A DNA stretch of 64,000 nucleotides, taken from NCBI GenBank assembly GCA_900314845.1, contig OMWV01000016.1, forward strand, positions 1 to 64,000, given 5' to 3'. This DNA comes from an uncultured Eubacteriales bacterium. GTDB lineage: Bacteria; Bacillota; Clostridia; Lachnospirales; Lachnospiraceae. The position numbers were made by a program, and so were the translations under genes. A model generated the notes under the pieces. The model worked only from the letters and a program-made list of their open reading frames with translations, searched no databases and was not told the origin of the DNA. This document shows, in pieces, positions 28,529-37,449 of this stretch; position 1 is the stretch's first letter; each line of letters begins with the position of its first letter.

Positions 28529-29761
28529 TTACCACAGAACAGAGACTTCGTCCATGGAAATATGAAGACCCGGCAGGCAGACCGGTTCTATGCTCTCTTT
28601 ATAAGAAAAAATACGGGGCCGGATCTGGCCGGCCCTAAGGACCATGACCTGCTTTTTCCAGTCATTTATGATCCAGTATTCCTTCACCCCGTGATAAGTA
28701 TAGACCTGCTCCTTATCTATATAATCCGCCGCGGCGCTTGCCGGGTCAGCTATCTCTATGACCCAGGCGGGAACGCCCCGGTAAATATTGTCCACGATAT
28801 CCGCGTCCCTGGGCACCAGGAAGATATCCGGCCTGAGAACGCAGTCCAGGATCCCCTCCCCGGTCAGCTCCACCGCCATGGGCGAAAAGCAGAGCTGCCA
28901 GCCGCTTTTCTTTTCATGGAGCCAGCCTCTGATATAAAAATACAGATTCCCCTGGATCCGGCTGTGGCGTGCACTGGGCTTAGCATTTTCCCGGATTCCA
29001 CCCAGAAGCAGCTCCGTCATGCTGCTCATATGGGGCAGGCAGCGCCTTGTGTCCATCCAGCGATAAAATGTCCCGGCGCTGTATACATCCTCCTCACCGC
29101 TGTCGTAGTCCGCCGGCTCCTCCGCTATGGCATTTCTCTCGTCCAGCTCATTTCTGAACCGGTAAAAGACGGCCAGCTCCTTGAGGCAGCCGCCCTCCTC
29201 CCACATCATTTCCGACAGGCAGCAGGAAAATCCCGGATAGGCGCTGCTGCGGATGGTCTGCTCAAAGGAATAGCGGCGAAATTCTGTCTGCCCCTGCAGG
29301 GAAAATGCATAGACAAACTGCCTGCCCACGTCTATGAGCCAGTATTCCAGAACCCCCGCATCACTGTAGATCTGGGTCTTGTCCATACAATCATAAAGAG
29401 CATTTTTATCCGTCAGGATATTGGCGACAAAGCGCAGAGGCAGAAAGCGGACAGCCGAATGTTCGGACTCCTCTTCTTCCGGTCCAGGCTGCTCCGGCTC
29501 AGGCTGCTTTTTTGCCGTCACCAGCTCGCAGCGCAGGAGGCTGCAGTCCCCAAGCCTGACCATGAGAGGGCCGGGCATGACCTCATCATCCAGGTCATTT
29601 GCCGCCAGATGATCCCCCAGCAGGGTTCCCAGCATAAAGCAGAGCTTCCTCCACTGGCCTCCAGCAGGCGCCCCGCTCAGCATATGCCCCTCTATGAGCT
29701 CACATCCGGTCCCGCCTGCCCCCGGCAGCTCCGCCTCCATCTTCTGCAGAATATCTTCCAT
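28529..29761 (-). CDS. Tandem Uma2-like (DUF820) protein
   Basis: Uma2 proteins have a PD-(D/E)XK nuclease-like fold and unknown biological role. The C-terminal half (residues about 240-410) is a clear copy, with RPDIFLVP, VPAWVIEIADPASA, DKEQVYTYHGVKEYWII and SYKE. The N-terminal half repeats the end of the fold (DKTQIYSDAGVLEYWLID near residue 150) but lacks the RPD and VxEI catalytic residues, so it looks like a decayed second copy. The start at 29761 follows GGGAGG and gives 410 residues. The gene stands alone between queH and a gene remnant. Confidence 0.72.
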   Translation of the reverse strand: MEDILQKMEAELPGAGGTGCELIEGHMLSGAPAGGQWRKLCFMLGTLLGDHLAANDLDDEVMPGPLMVRLGDCSLLRCELVTAKKQPEPEQPGPEEEESEHSAVRFLPLRFVANILTDKNALYDCMDKTQIYSDAGVLEYWLIDVGRQFVYAFSLQGQTEFRRYSFEQTIRSSAYPGFSCCLSEMMWEEGGCLKELAVFYRFRNELDERNAIAEEPADYDSGEEDVYSAGTFYRWMDTRRCLPHMSSMTELLLGGIRENAKPSARHSRIQGNLYFYIRGWLHEKKSGWQLCFSPMAVELTGEGILDCVLRPDIFLVPRDADIVDNIYRGVPAWVIEIADPASAAADYIDKEQVYTYHGVKEYWIINDWKKQVMVLRAGQIRPRIFSYKESIEPVCLPGLHISMDEVSVLW

Positions 29762-29969
29762 ACCTTGCCACCTCCCGCTTGTGATACAGACCAGTATACA
29801 TTTGCCGGGAGCCAAGGTAAATGACAATCGTCACCCAAAAAAAGACAGATATCGTCAGCTTATCATAGAATTCGACAGGATTCGACACTTCCCATCGCAT
29901 TGAAAGGCGCTTCCTGGAAGCAGATTTCTCTTCAGCGGATCTTCTATCTTGAAAAGCTCTACATAATGA

Positions 29970-30092
29970 CTCCAGATTTTTCTTCAAATCATTTGCGGCT
30001 TTATTGATATCTCCGTCTTTAAATGCGAAGCATTTTCCACAATGCAAACCACAGGGAGCGAGTCTTTTCAAATATTCTTTATCATTTCTCAT
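29970..30092 (-). pseudogene. Remnant of a small Cys-rich (DUF3795-like) gene
   Basis: The first 40 codons encode YLKRLAPCGLHCGKCFAFKDG and a following helix, which resembles the N-terminus of small DUF3795-type Cys-rich proteins. After about residue 40 the frame loses any resemblance, becomes basic and runs into the start of the Uma2-like gene. It appears to be the 5' stump of a deleted gene in an AT-rich patch. The family link is from memory of the CGLHCGKC pattern and is tentative. Confidence 0.5.
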
Positions 30093-30189
30093 AACCTATA
30101 TTCCCCTACAGATCCAACTTATCTCCTTCCTGTTGCCTCAATTTTTCGGATTTCGCAAAAATTGTCCAGTAGTAATGGACAAACTGTAA

Positions 30190-30245
30190 TGAAGAAACCC
30201 CCTCCCGGCAGCCGAAATTTTCTGACTGCCGGAAAGGGGCATATG
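30190..30245 (-). terminator. Terminator after purH
   Basis: The minus strand forms CCTTTCCGGCAG and GCTGCCGGGAGGGG arms around a 12-base loop followed by TTTCTTC. It starts about 22 bases after the purH stop codon. Confidence 0.7.
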
Positions 30246-30266
30246 AATCCTATTCTGTCTGAAAGA

Positions 30267-31445
30267 TCAGTGGTGGAAGAGCCTGATCCCTGTGAAGCAC
30301 ATAGCCATGCCGTACTTGTTGCAGGTCTCGATGACATTGTCGTCTCTTACAGATCCGCCCGGCTGAGCGACATATTTTACACCGCTCTTGTGAGCGCGCT
30401 CTATGTTGTCGCCGAAGGGGAAGAAGGCGTCGGAGCCGAGGGCTACGTCCTGCATCTTGTCAAGCCATGCGCGTTTTTCTTCGCGGGTAAATACTTCGGG
30501 CTTTACCTTGAATGTCTTCTGCCATGCGCCTTCCGCGAGAACATCCATGTACTCGTCGCCAATGTAAAGATCGATGGCGTTGTCCCTGTCTGCCCTTCTG
30601 ATCCCGTCCACGAACTGCAGGCCCAGTACCCTGGGGCTCTGGCGCAGGAACCAGTTGTCAGCCTTCTGGCCGGCAAGCCTCGTACAGTGGATACGGCTCT
30701 GCTGGCCGGCGCCTATGCCGATGGCCTGGCCGCCCTTTGCGTAGCAGACGGAATTGGACTGGGTGTATTTGAGGGTGATCAGGGAGATGATCAGGTCGAT
30801 CTTGGCGCTGTCCGGGATCTCCTTATTCTCTGTCACAACATTCCCCAGAAAATCCCTGTCGATGTTAAGCTCATTTCTTCCCTGCTCGAATGTGATGCCG
30901 AACACCTGCTTGTGTTCTATGGGAGCCGGCTTGTAGGAAGGATCGATCTGGATGACATTGTAATTGCCGTTCTTCTTGCTCTTTAAGATCTCAAGGGCGT
31001 CGTCATCATAGCCGGGAGCGATGATGCCGTCGGAAACCTCTCTCTTGACGATCCTTGCAGTAGCCGCGTCACAGACGTCAGAAAGGGAGATGAAATCTCC
31101 GAAGGAAGACATTCTGTCCGCGCCCCTGGCCCTTGCGTAGGCGCTTGCCATGGGAGTGAGCTCGCCCATATCGTCTACCCAGTAGATCTTTCTCTCAACA
31201 TCGGTCAGAGGAAGACCGACTGCGGCGCCGGCCGGTGATACGTGCTTAAAGGAAGTAGCTGCCGGAAGACCTGTCGCCTTCTTGAGCTCGCTTACCAGCT
31301 GCCAGCCGTTGAGGGCATCAAGAAAATTGATATAACCGGGTCTGCCGTTCAAAACCTTTACGGGCAGATCGCTGCCGTCTTCCATGAATATGCGGGAAGG
31401 CTTCTGATTCGGGTTGCATCCATATTTCAGCTGAAGTTCGTTCAT
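30267..31445 (-). CDS. purH: AICAR formyltransferase (PurH formyltransferase domain alone)
   Basis: This enzyme transfers a formyl group to AICAR, the ninth step of purine synthesis. The 392-residue protein has the formyltransferase signature KYGCNPNQ near residue 7 and the catalytic Lys-His in SFKHVSPAGAAVG near 66. It also has the long C-terminal region QSNSVCYAKGGQAIGIGAGQQSR near 235 and SDAFFPF near 345. It lacks the N-terminal IMP cyclohydrolase domain of standard bifunctional PurH; that step is supplied by the PurO-type gene 60 bases upstream. Confidence 0.92.
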   Translation of the reverse strand: MNELQLKYGCNPNQKPSRIFMEDGSDLPVKVLNGRPGYINFLDALNGWQLVSELKKATGLPAATSFKHVSPAGAAVGLPLTDVERKIYWVDDMGELTPMASAYARARGADRMSSFGDFISLSDVCDAATARIVKREVSDGIIAPGYDDDALEILKSKKNGNYNVIQIDPSYKPAPIEHKQVFGITFEQGRNELNIDRDFLGNVVTENKEIPDSAKIDLIISLITLKYTQSNSVCYAKGGQAIGIGAGQQSRIHCTRLAGQKADNWFLRQSPRVLGLQFVDGIRRADRDNAIDLYIGDEYMDVLAEGAWQKTFKVKPEVFTREEKRAWLDKMQDVALGSDAFFPFGDNIERAHKSGVKYVAQPGGSVRDDNVIETCNKYGMAMCFTGIRLFHH

Positions 31446-31505
31446 AATATTCTTCTTCGCGCCGCCTTATCCGGGCGGCTTCCCCTTTCTGGAAAATGCG
31501 TAAGA

Positions 31506-32222
31506 TTACTTGTTCTTGTTTATGATCCTGGTCTCGTATCTGCCGCTGGCGATATCTATCGTTCTCACGAAAAGAGAGACCTTGTTATCCTCGTTGAGGT
31601 TCTTCCAGATCAGATCGGCGATCTCACCTACATCACTGTCCGGAATGCTGACGCGGGTCGGCTCGCCCTCGAAGCTGGGAAGAGGATCTCCGTCGTCTAT
31701 ATAGGTGTGGATATAACGGCCTTCGCCGGCAGCGACGTCATTGTAGGCAAATGTATACCTGTTGCAGGAACTGCGGTCTGCCTCATCGCTCTTTAAGATG
31801 GAAAGAGCGTAGTTGAATGTGCCGTCCACAGCGTGGATGATACCGGATATCCTGGGGGTAAAGTTGGGAGCGTCAGGCTCAAATTCTCTTGTCCGCAGAG
31901 CCTGCTCAAATGTGAGCTGCCTGTCCATGCCCTCGTAGATGGTATCCGTCTGGTCGCCGTTTGTCACGATGGTCTTGTTGCCCAGCACACGGACCGGAGC
32001 GTAGATGATCAGGCTGGAATCCTCCATCTTGGAAGGATCGAAGGCCTGGGTCCGGATCCCTTCGCCGTCCTCGACGAATATACGGTTCCTGCTGTTTACG
32101 CTTCTCCCCATGATGAAATACGCCGCCACTGCCTTGCTTCCGTCCTCCGAGCGGCCGATGATAATGCCTCTGCCCGGATAGGTGGATGATGAAAGTTCCT
32201 GTGCAAGATCTGCTCTCTTCAT
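31506..32222 (-). CDS. purO: IMP cyclohydrolase, PurO type
   Basis: This enzyme closes the purine ring of FAICAR to IMP, the tenth step of the pathway. The 238-residue protein begins with LSSSTYPGRGIIIGRSEDG and contains the PurO-like segments YFIMGRSVNSRNR and TPRISGII, features of the archaeal-type cyclohydrolase fold unrelated to the PurH N-terminal domain. AAGGAGG lies 9 bases before the start. It is followed by the formyltransferase gene, so the last two purine steps are made by two separate proteins from one transcript. Confidence 0.9.
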   Translation of the reverse strand: MKRADLAQELSSSTYPGRGIIIGRSEDGSKAVAAYFIMGRSVNSRNRIFVEDGEGIRTQAFDPSKMEDSSLIIYAPVRVLGNKTIVTNGDQTDTIYEGMDRQLTFEQALRTREFEPDAPNFTPRISGIIHAVDGTFNYALSILKSDEADRSSCNRYTFAYNDVAAGEGRYIHTYIDDGDPLPSFEGEPTRVSIPDSDVGEIADLIWKNLNEDNKVSLFVRTIDIASGRYETRIINKNK

Positions 32223-32260
32223 TGAACCATACCTCCTTGACTATTTGTCATTTACACGCA

Positions 32261-33700
32261 TTAATATGCTTTACCCCAGTAGACCATCTTCTTGGCCGGT
32301 CTGCCGCAGCATACGCAGACATCAGATATATGCTCCTGCTCAAAGGGCATGCATCTGGATGTCGCTGTCGTCTCTTCCTTTATCTTGTCCTCGCAGGCCT
32401 GGTCTCCGCACCACATAGCCTTGACAAAGCCGGGTTTGTTCGCAATGGTGTCCTTGAATTCTTCGTAGCTGCGAGCCACATATGTGTGCTCGTTCATGCG
32501 CTTTCTGGCCGCCTCGAGCATATCATGCTGCATCTGCTTCATCGTCTCGGCAACCTTCTCCTCAAGCTGGGCAAGGGGAACTGTTATCTTCTCCTTTGTA
32601 TCGCGCCTTGCGATAACGGCCTGCTGAGCCTCTATATCCTTGGGACCGAACTCTATGCGGATAGGGATCCCTCTCATCTCGGCCTCAGCAAACTTCCAGC
32701 CGGGCTTGTTGTCTGTATCGTCCATCTTCACCCGATAGCCTGCTGCCTGCAGTCTGTCATAAAGCTTCTGGGCTTCCTCGAGCACACCGCCCTTATGCAT
32801 GGCGATGGGGATAATGGTGATCTGGGTGGGCGCGATGGCCGGCGGGAGCACAAGGCCGCTGTTGTCGCCGTGGACCATGATCAGAGCGCCGATCATACGG
32901 GTGGTCATGCCCCAGGATGTCTGATATACGTACTGGAGCTTATTGTCCTTATCTGTATACTGAACGCCGAAGGCCCTGGCAAATCCATCGCCGAAGTCGT
33001 GGCTTGTGCCGCACTGGAGGGCCTTGCCATCGTGCATGAGAGACTCTATGGTGTATGTGGCCTCAGCGCCGGCAAACTTTTCCTTGGGCGTCTTCTGGCC
33101 CTTTATAACAGGGATAGCCAGAACTTCCTCCGCGAATTTCGCGTAGACATTGAGCATGAGCTCCGTGCGCTCTCTGGCTTCCTCGGCAGTCGCGTGGGCC
33201 GTGTGGCCTTCCTGCCAGAGGAATTCTCTGGAACGGAGGAAGGGTCTTGTCTCCTTCTCCCAGCGCACAACAGAACACCACTGATTGTAAAGTCTTGGAA
33301 GATCTCTGTATGACTGGATATCCTTTGCGTAGAAATCACAGAAAAGAGTCTCGGATGTAGGGCGCACGCAGAGGGGCTCCTGCAGATCGTTGAGACCGCC
33401 CTTCGTCACCCAGGCAACCTCGGGGGCAAATCCTTCTACATGATCCTTTTCCTTTTCCAGAAGGCTCTCCGGAATGAATATGGGCATGTATACATTCTCA
33501 ACACCTGTCTCCTTAAATCTCTTGTCCAGCTCCCTCTGGATGTTCTCCCAGATCGCGTAGCCGGCAGGCTTGAAAGCCATACAGCCCTTTACGCTTGTAT
33601 AGCCGATCAGGTCAGCCTTTATCACTACGTCCGTGTACCACTGGGCGAAATCGACATCCATGTCTGTGATCTCGCGCACTTCCTTCTTGTCCTTAGCCAT
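32261..33700 (-). CDS. proS: Prolyl-tRNA synthetase, archaeal/eukaryotic type
   Basis: This class II synthetase charges tRNA-Pro. The 479-residue chain lacks the inserted editing domain of the long bacterial form and has the short ProS3 architecture. It has the catalytic core with motif 2 ([20 protein letters not shown] near residue 140) and motif 3 near residue 275. An anticodon-binding domain starts near 300, and the C-terminal zinc-like domain has cysteines in CGDQAC and CVCCGRP. GGAGG precedes the ATG. No T-box leader is visible in the 80 bases after its promoter. Confidence 0.95.
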   Translation of the reverse strand: MAKDKKEVREITDMDVDFAQWYTDVVIKADLIGYTSVKGCMAFKPAGYAIWENIQRELDKRFKETGVENVYMPIFIPESLLEKEKDHVEGFAPEVAWVTKGGLNDLQEPLCVRPTSETLFCDFYAKDIQSYRDLPRLYNQWCSVVRWEKETRPFLRSREFLWQEGHTAHATAEEARERTELMLNVYAKFAEEVLAIPVIKGQKTPKEKFAGAEATYTIESLMHDGKALQCGTSHDFGDGFARAFGVQYTDKDNKLQYVYQTSWGMTTRMIGALIMVHGDNSGLVLPPAIAPTQITIIPIAMHKGGVLEEAQKLYDRLQAAGYRVKMDDTDNKPGWKFAEAEMRGIPIRIEFGPKDIEAQQAVIARRDTKEKITVPLAQLEEKVAETMKQMQHDMLEAARKRMNEHTYVARSYEEFKDTIANKPGFVKAMWCGDQACEDKIKEETTATSRCMPFEQEHISDVCVCCGRPAKKMVYWGKAY

Positions 33701-33775
33701 TAAAAAAATCCTCCATAAAATTATCCTTATTCCCGCACGCGCAAAGGCGCGAGGATATCATATTCTCAATTAATA

Positions 33776-33804
33776 AATATACCGTTTACCGGGCAATATA
33801 TCAA
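33776..33804 (-). promoter_or_regulatory. Promoter for proS
   Basis: TTGATA, 17 bases and TATATT on the minus strand. The -35 overlaps the last codons of the RluA-family gene. A GC-rich hairpin (CGCGCCTTTGCGCG) lies in the following leader. Confidence 0.65.
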
Positions 33805-34484
33805 GCATTTTCCGGGAAATGTTCCCGGATGACAGCCGGGATGGGAGCCTTAAAGTCCATCCGCTCCCCGGTGGAAGGATGGGTAAAGCCAAGGCGCCAG
33901 GCAAAAAGAGCCAGCCCGGTCCCCGAAGGGAGGCCGCCGTACTTGCCATCGCCCAGGATGGGGGCACCCGCCCCGGCCAGCTGGGCGCGGATCTGGTGGC
34001 GCCGGCCTGTGATCAGGCGGACCCGCACCAGGCACAGGCGGGATCCGTCATCCAGAAACTTCTCATCGATGACCCGATAGATCAGCTGGGCCCTGACAGC
34101 CCCCGGCGTGTCCGCCCCGGCGACCCTGGCCGGCTCCTTCCCCCTGGCCGGGACAAGAAAATCTGTCAGACACATGGATCCGTCCTCCTGCGGCACGCCG
34201 GCCGTCAGGCTGCCGCAGGCAATGGCCAGGTACTCCTTTTTCACAGCATTTTCCCTGATCTGTCTGCTCAGGGAAGCGGCCGCCTTCTTGTTCCTGGCAT
34301 AGACCATGATCCCTCCCACCAGCCTGTCCAGCCGGTGGATAACATGAATATCCCCGCGGGCAGCATTTTTCAGCCAGTTGACCATATCCATGCCAAGGCT
34401 CCGGTCAGGCTGGGAAGCCATGCCCGCCGGCTTGACGGCCACGATGATATCCTTATCTTCATAGAGAACCTGTACCTGGCTCAT
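33801..34484 (-). CDS. RluA-family pseudouridine synthase
   Basis: This 227-residue RNA-modifying enzyme has the catalytic aspartate in the RluA motif IHVIHRLDRLVGGIMVYA near residue 53 and the downstream VRLITGRRHQIRAQLA and PILGDGKYGG motifs. No S4 domain is present, so it is the short form. Whether it modifies rRNA or tRNA cannot be told from sequence. GGAGG precedes the ATG, and the gene follows the ABC-F gene by 39 bases, so the two may be co-transcribed. Confidence 0.92.
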   Translation of the reverse strand: MSQVQVLYEDKDIIVAVKPAGMASQPDRSLGMDMVNWLKNAARGDIHVIHRLDRLVGGIMVYARNKKAAASLSRQIRENAVKKEYLAIACGSLTAGVPQEDGSMCLTDFLVPARGKEPARVAGADTPGAVRAQLIYRVIDEKFLDDGSRLCLVRVRLITGRRHQIRAQLAGAGAPILGDGKYGGLPSGTGLALFAWRLGFTHPSTGERMDFKAPIPAVIREHFPENA

Positions 34485-34523
34485 AGATACTCCTCCTTCA
34501 TTTTCACAGCGATTCTGTCCCTC

Positions 34524-36404
34524 TTACTCCGGATCTTCCGAAAGCTCCAGCCAGATGTCATACCATTCCAGAAGCTTTTCGGTCCAGGCGGCCCGGGCCG
34601 CCTCAAGGTCCGCGCGGGCCTTCTCCTGCCGACTCTCCCAGTCCTCATACTCCTCCGGGGTCTGCGGATCCTCCTGAAATCTTTCCGAGGCGGCGGCAAA
34701 TGCTTCTTCAGCCGCTTTGCGCCCGGGCCTGTTCTGGTCAAAGCGCCAGCTTTCATACAGCTCTTCCGTCGACAGGGCGTGGCCAAGCAGATTTGACCCT
34801 TTGGGAACAGCCCGGATCCCCTCGGCCAGCCTCTGATTCTCCACGTCCGTCACCCCGGCGGGATCCAGCCCCGCGGCGGCCGCTTTTCTGGCGTCTGCAA
34901 AATGCCGGTAATCGAAGGGGTAATAGCGCACGGCCCCGTCTTCTTCAAAGAAGAGGAGGGAGTCCGCCACCTGGCTGAGGAAATAGCGGTCGTGGGTGAC
35001 GAAGATCATGCTTCCTTTATAATCCTTTAGTATGGACTCTATGGTCTCCATAGCCGGGATATCCATGTTGTTCGTCGGCTCATCCAGCAAAAGAAGGTTT
35101 GGCCGGCTGTAGAGAATGCGGGCCAGGGCAAGCCTTGCCTTCTCGCCGCCCGAAAGATTGTCGACCTTCTGACCCAGGCTCTTTCCTTTAAAAAGGAAGC
35201 CCGCCAGATATCTGCGCTCTTCCTCGCCGGTCAGAGCGGGGAAGCAGTCGTGAAACCAGTCAAACACGCTCTTTCCCGAGTGGATCTGCCCGCTCATCTG
35301 ATCAAAATAACCGATGTCGATATTCTCCCCCAGCCTCAGCTTGCCGCCAAGGGGAGCCATAAGGCCGGCGGCTGTCTTAAGAAACGTCGACTTGCCGGTC
35401 CCGTTGGCACCGAAGACCCCGACCTTGCGGCCCCGGGCCAGGCGAAAGCTTATGGCCTTAAGGGGCCTGTCATAGCCGATGACCGCATCCTTGCAGTCCA
35501 GGACCCTGCGGCTTCCCGGGCGGGAGGGCAGGATATCGCCCGTATGGATAAGGGCGTCATCAGCCTGCGGCTTGGGAACCCGTTCCATCCTCTCCAGCAT
35601 TTTCACCCGGCTTCTGGCAAATGCAGCTTTGCGCGGTCTGTGTTTGAATTTTTCTATGAGGGCTTTTTCCCTGGCGATCTCTTCCTGCTGGGCCTGATAG
35701 GCCTTTTCCTGCCTGCTGACCCTTTTGGCCTTTTCCCTGCGGTAAGCGCTGTAGCCCCCCTGATAGCATGTCAGCCGGCCGGCGGCCAGCTCCCAGACCT
35801 GCTGGACGGTCTCGTCTATGAAAAATCTGTCGTGGGAGACCTGGATCAGGGCGCCCGGAAATGCTTTTACCTGGTCCTGGAGCCAGAGGGTCGTCTTAAG
35901 GTCCAGGTGGTTTGTCGGTTCATCCAGCAAAAGGATGTCGGGCGCCTTCATGAAGGCAAGGATCAGCATAACTTTCTTTTGCTGGCCGCCGGAGAGCTGG
36001 CCCATCTTCTTTTTCCTGTCGTCCAGGTCAAATCCCAGTTCCGTGAATTTCTTCTGAAAGTTGGTCATCCAGACCGCTTTTTCTGCCTCTTCCTCCGGCC
36101 CGTTTCCCGCCCCGGGAAAATGCGCCAGGGCTTCTTCTTCCACGGTCCGGTCGGGATGCTCGGGTCCCTGCTGTCCCAGAAGATGAACAGTCGCAGACCG
36201 GGCCCAGCTCATACCGCTTTCCGGATGCTCCGCGTCCGGGTCAAGAGGGCAGATCCCGGCCAGAACTTCCAGGAGAGTTGTCTTGCCCGCGCCGTTTCTT
36301 CCGACAAGAGCGGCTTTCTCCGTCCCCCGGATCGAGAAATCAAAATCTCTCAGGACCGCCTTGCCCTTGCGGGTGACGCTTCCTTTTTTTATCTCAAGCA
36401 GCAT
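34524..36404 (-). CDS. ABC-F family ribosome-associated ATPase
   Basis: ABC-F proteins have two ATP-binding cassettes and no membrane domain; they act on the ribosome, and some protect it against antibiotics. The first cassette has Walker A GRNGAGKTTLLEVLAG near residue 39 and signature LSGGQQKK. A charged inter-domain linker rich in Lys/Arg follows near 240-300. The second cassette has GANGTGKSTFLKTAAG near 350 and LSGGEKARLALARIL near 440. A coiled-coil C-terminal extension spans the last 80 residues. I start at 36404 (626 residues; MLLEIKKG), with 36428 as an alternative. Subfamily and any resistance role are uncertain. Confidence 0.9.
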   Translation of the reverse strand: MLLEIKKGSVTRKGKAVLRDFDFSIRGTEKAALVGRNGAGKTTLLEVLAGICPLDPDAEHPESGMSWARSATVHLLGQQGPEHPDRTVEEEALAHFPGAGNGPEEEAEKAVWMTNFQKKFTELGFDLDDRKKKMGQLSGGQQKKVMLILAFMKAPDILLLDEPTNHLDLKTTLWLQDQVKAFPGALIQVSHDRFFIDETVQQVWELAAGRLTCYQGGYSAYRREKAKRVSRQEKAYQAQQEEIAREKALIEKFKHRPRKAAFARSRVKMLERMERVPKPQADDALIHTGDILPSRPGSRRVLDCKDAVIGYDRPLKAISFRLARGRKVGVFGANGTGKSTFLKTAAGLMAPLGGKLRLGENIDIGYFDQMSGQIHSGKSVFDWFHDCFPALTGEEERRYLAGFLFKGKSLGQKVDNLSGGEKARLALARILYSRPNLLLLDEPTNNMDIPAMETIESILKDYKGSMIFVTHDRYFLSQVADSLLFFEEDGAVRYYPFDYRHFADARKAAAAGLDPAGVTDVENQRLAEGIRAVPKGSNLLGHALSTEELYESWRFDQNRPGRKAAEEAFAAASERFQEDPQTPEEYEDWESRQEKARADLEAARAAWTEKLLEWYDIWLELSEDPE

Positions 36405-36439
36405 ATGACCCTTTTCCCTCCACATTTTTTCCTTCTTAA

Positions 36440-36448
36440 AGTATATCA
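36440..36448 (-). promoter_or_regulatory. Extended -10 promoter of the ABC-F gene
   Basis: The minus strand reads TGATATACT, a TGn plus -10. It faces away from the proB promoter, and the two overlap within a 27-base inverted repeat. Confidence 0.5.
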
Positions 36449-36461
36449 CAGACCGGATTTG

Positions 36462-36470
36462 TGGTATAGT
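36462..36470 (+). promoter_or_regulatory. Extended -10 promoter of proB
   Basis: The plus strand reads TGGTATAGT. No good -35 is present; the matching position lies on the -10 of the divergent ABC-F promoter. Confidence 0.5.
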
Positions 36471-36532
36471 AACTGTGTATGTGCCGGCTATGAACGGCGG
36501 AATCCGCAAAGCATTTTCATCGGAGGTATATG

Positions 36533-37336
36533 ATGAGTCTACATAAGAACCGTATCGTGATAAAGGTCGGTACATCGACCCTGACAAATGAACTGGGAAA
36601 TACAAATCTGCACGCTCTGGACAAGCTTGCCTGTGTCCTTTCCGACCTGCACAACATGGGCTACGAGGTGATCCTTGTCTCATCCGGCGCCATCGCCGTT
36701 GGCCGCAGCAAGCTTCACATGAGTGAGAAGCCGGACAGCATGAGGCTCAAGCAGGCAGCAGCGGCTGTCGGCCAGTGCAGCCTTATCTTCCTTTACGATA
36801 AATTCTTCGGCGACTACAACCAGACCATCGCCCAGATCCTTTTAAATGCCGATGATATCGAGCAGGAGGAGAAGAAGGAGAACCTGACAAATACATTCAA
36901 CGCTCTTCTGGAGATGGGCATCATCCCCGTTGTCAATGAGAACGACTCTGTTTCCTACACCGAGATCGAGTCCGAGGACAGGCTATTCGGCGACAACGAC
37001 ATGCTCTCCGCCGTCGTATCCGTTCTCTGCGGCTCCGGCCGGCTTGTCATCCTCTCCGATATAGACGGTCTCTACGACCACGACCCCCGCCTCTACCCCA
37101 AGGCAAAGCTCATCTCCCAGATTGACGATATCACAGATGAGACATTCCAGCTGGCGGGAGGCGCCGGCTCAAGGCGCGGGACCGGAGGCATGAAGACAAA
37201 GCTCCAGGCCGCCCAGCTGGCCACCGCCCAGGGCATAAACGTAAACATCATAAACGGCAAACACCCGGAAGCCCTCTATAAGATCATAGACGGCACCGGA
37301 GCCGGAACCCTCTTCACCGGGAAACATGTAGAGTAA
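36533..37336 (+). CDS. proB: Glutamate 5-kinase, short form without PUA domain
   Basis: ProB phosphorylates glutamate in the first step of proline synthesis. The 267-residue protein contains only the amino-acid kinase fold: IVIKVGTSTLT at the N-terminus, LVSSGAIAVG near 50, VNENDSVS near 138, FGDNDMLSAVV near 155 and GTGGMKTKL near 217. The C-terminal PUA domain found in many ProB proteins is absent. I choose the second of two adjacent ATGs (6 bases after GGAGG). proA is not in this window. It is one of three plus-strand genes and forms a single-gene unit ending in a strong terminator. Confidence 0.93.
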   Translation: MSLHKNRIVIKVGTSTLTNELGNTNLHALDKLACVLSDLHNMGYEVILVSSGAIAVGRSKLHMSEKPDSMRLKQAAAAVGQCSLIFLYDKFFGDYNQTIAQILLNADDIEQEEKKENLTNTFNALLEMGIIPVVNENDSVSYTEIESEDRLFGDNDMLSAVVSVLCGSGRLVILSDIDGLYDHDPRLYPKAKLISQIDDITDETFQLAGGAGSRRGTGGMKTKLQAAQLATAQGINVNIINGKHPEALYKIIDGTGAGTLFTGKHVE

Positions 37337-37365
37337 GGCAGGCTTTGGCTCAATTCCCGTGCAAA

Positions 37366-37430
37366 TAAGAAAGGCAGCTGCATCCGCGGTTCACCGCAGA
37401 TACAACTGCCTTTCTTATTATTTATTTGTT
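37366..37430. terminator. Bidirectional terminator between proB and the pilin operon
   Basis: TAAGAAAGGCAG (37366-37377) pairs perfectly with CTGCCTTTCTTA (37406-37417), a 12-base-pair stem with a GC-rich inner loop. T-rich sequence follows on both strands, so it can end both proB and the leftward major pilin transcript. Confidence 0.9.
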
Positions 37431-37449
37431 ATATGAGTTTCTTCTGGTC

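Noticed and set aside
26290..28638. 782-codon plus-strand open frame opposite umuC and queH
   Set aside because: It is a shadow of two well-supported genes on the other strand, and its product looks like reverse-complement coding with no domain.
33701..33775. Possible T-box leader of proS
   Set aside because: Too short, and no T-box sequence or terminator/antiterminator pair is visible; only a small GC hairpin.
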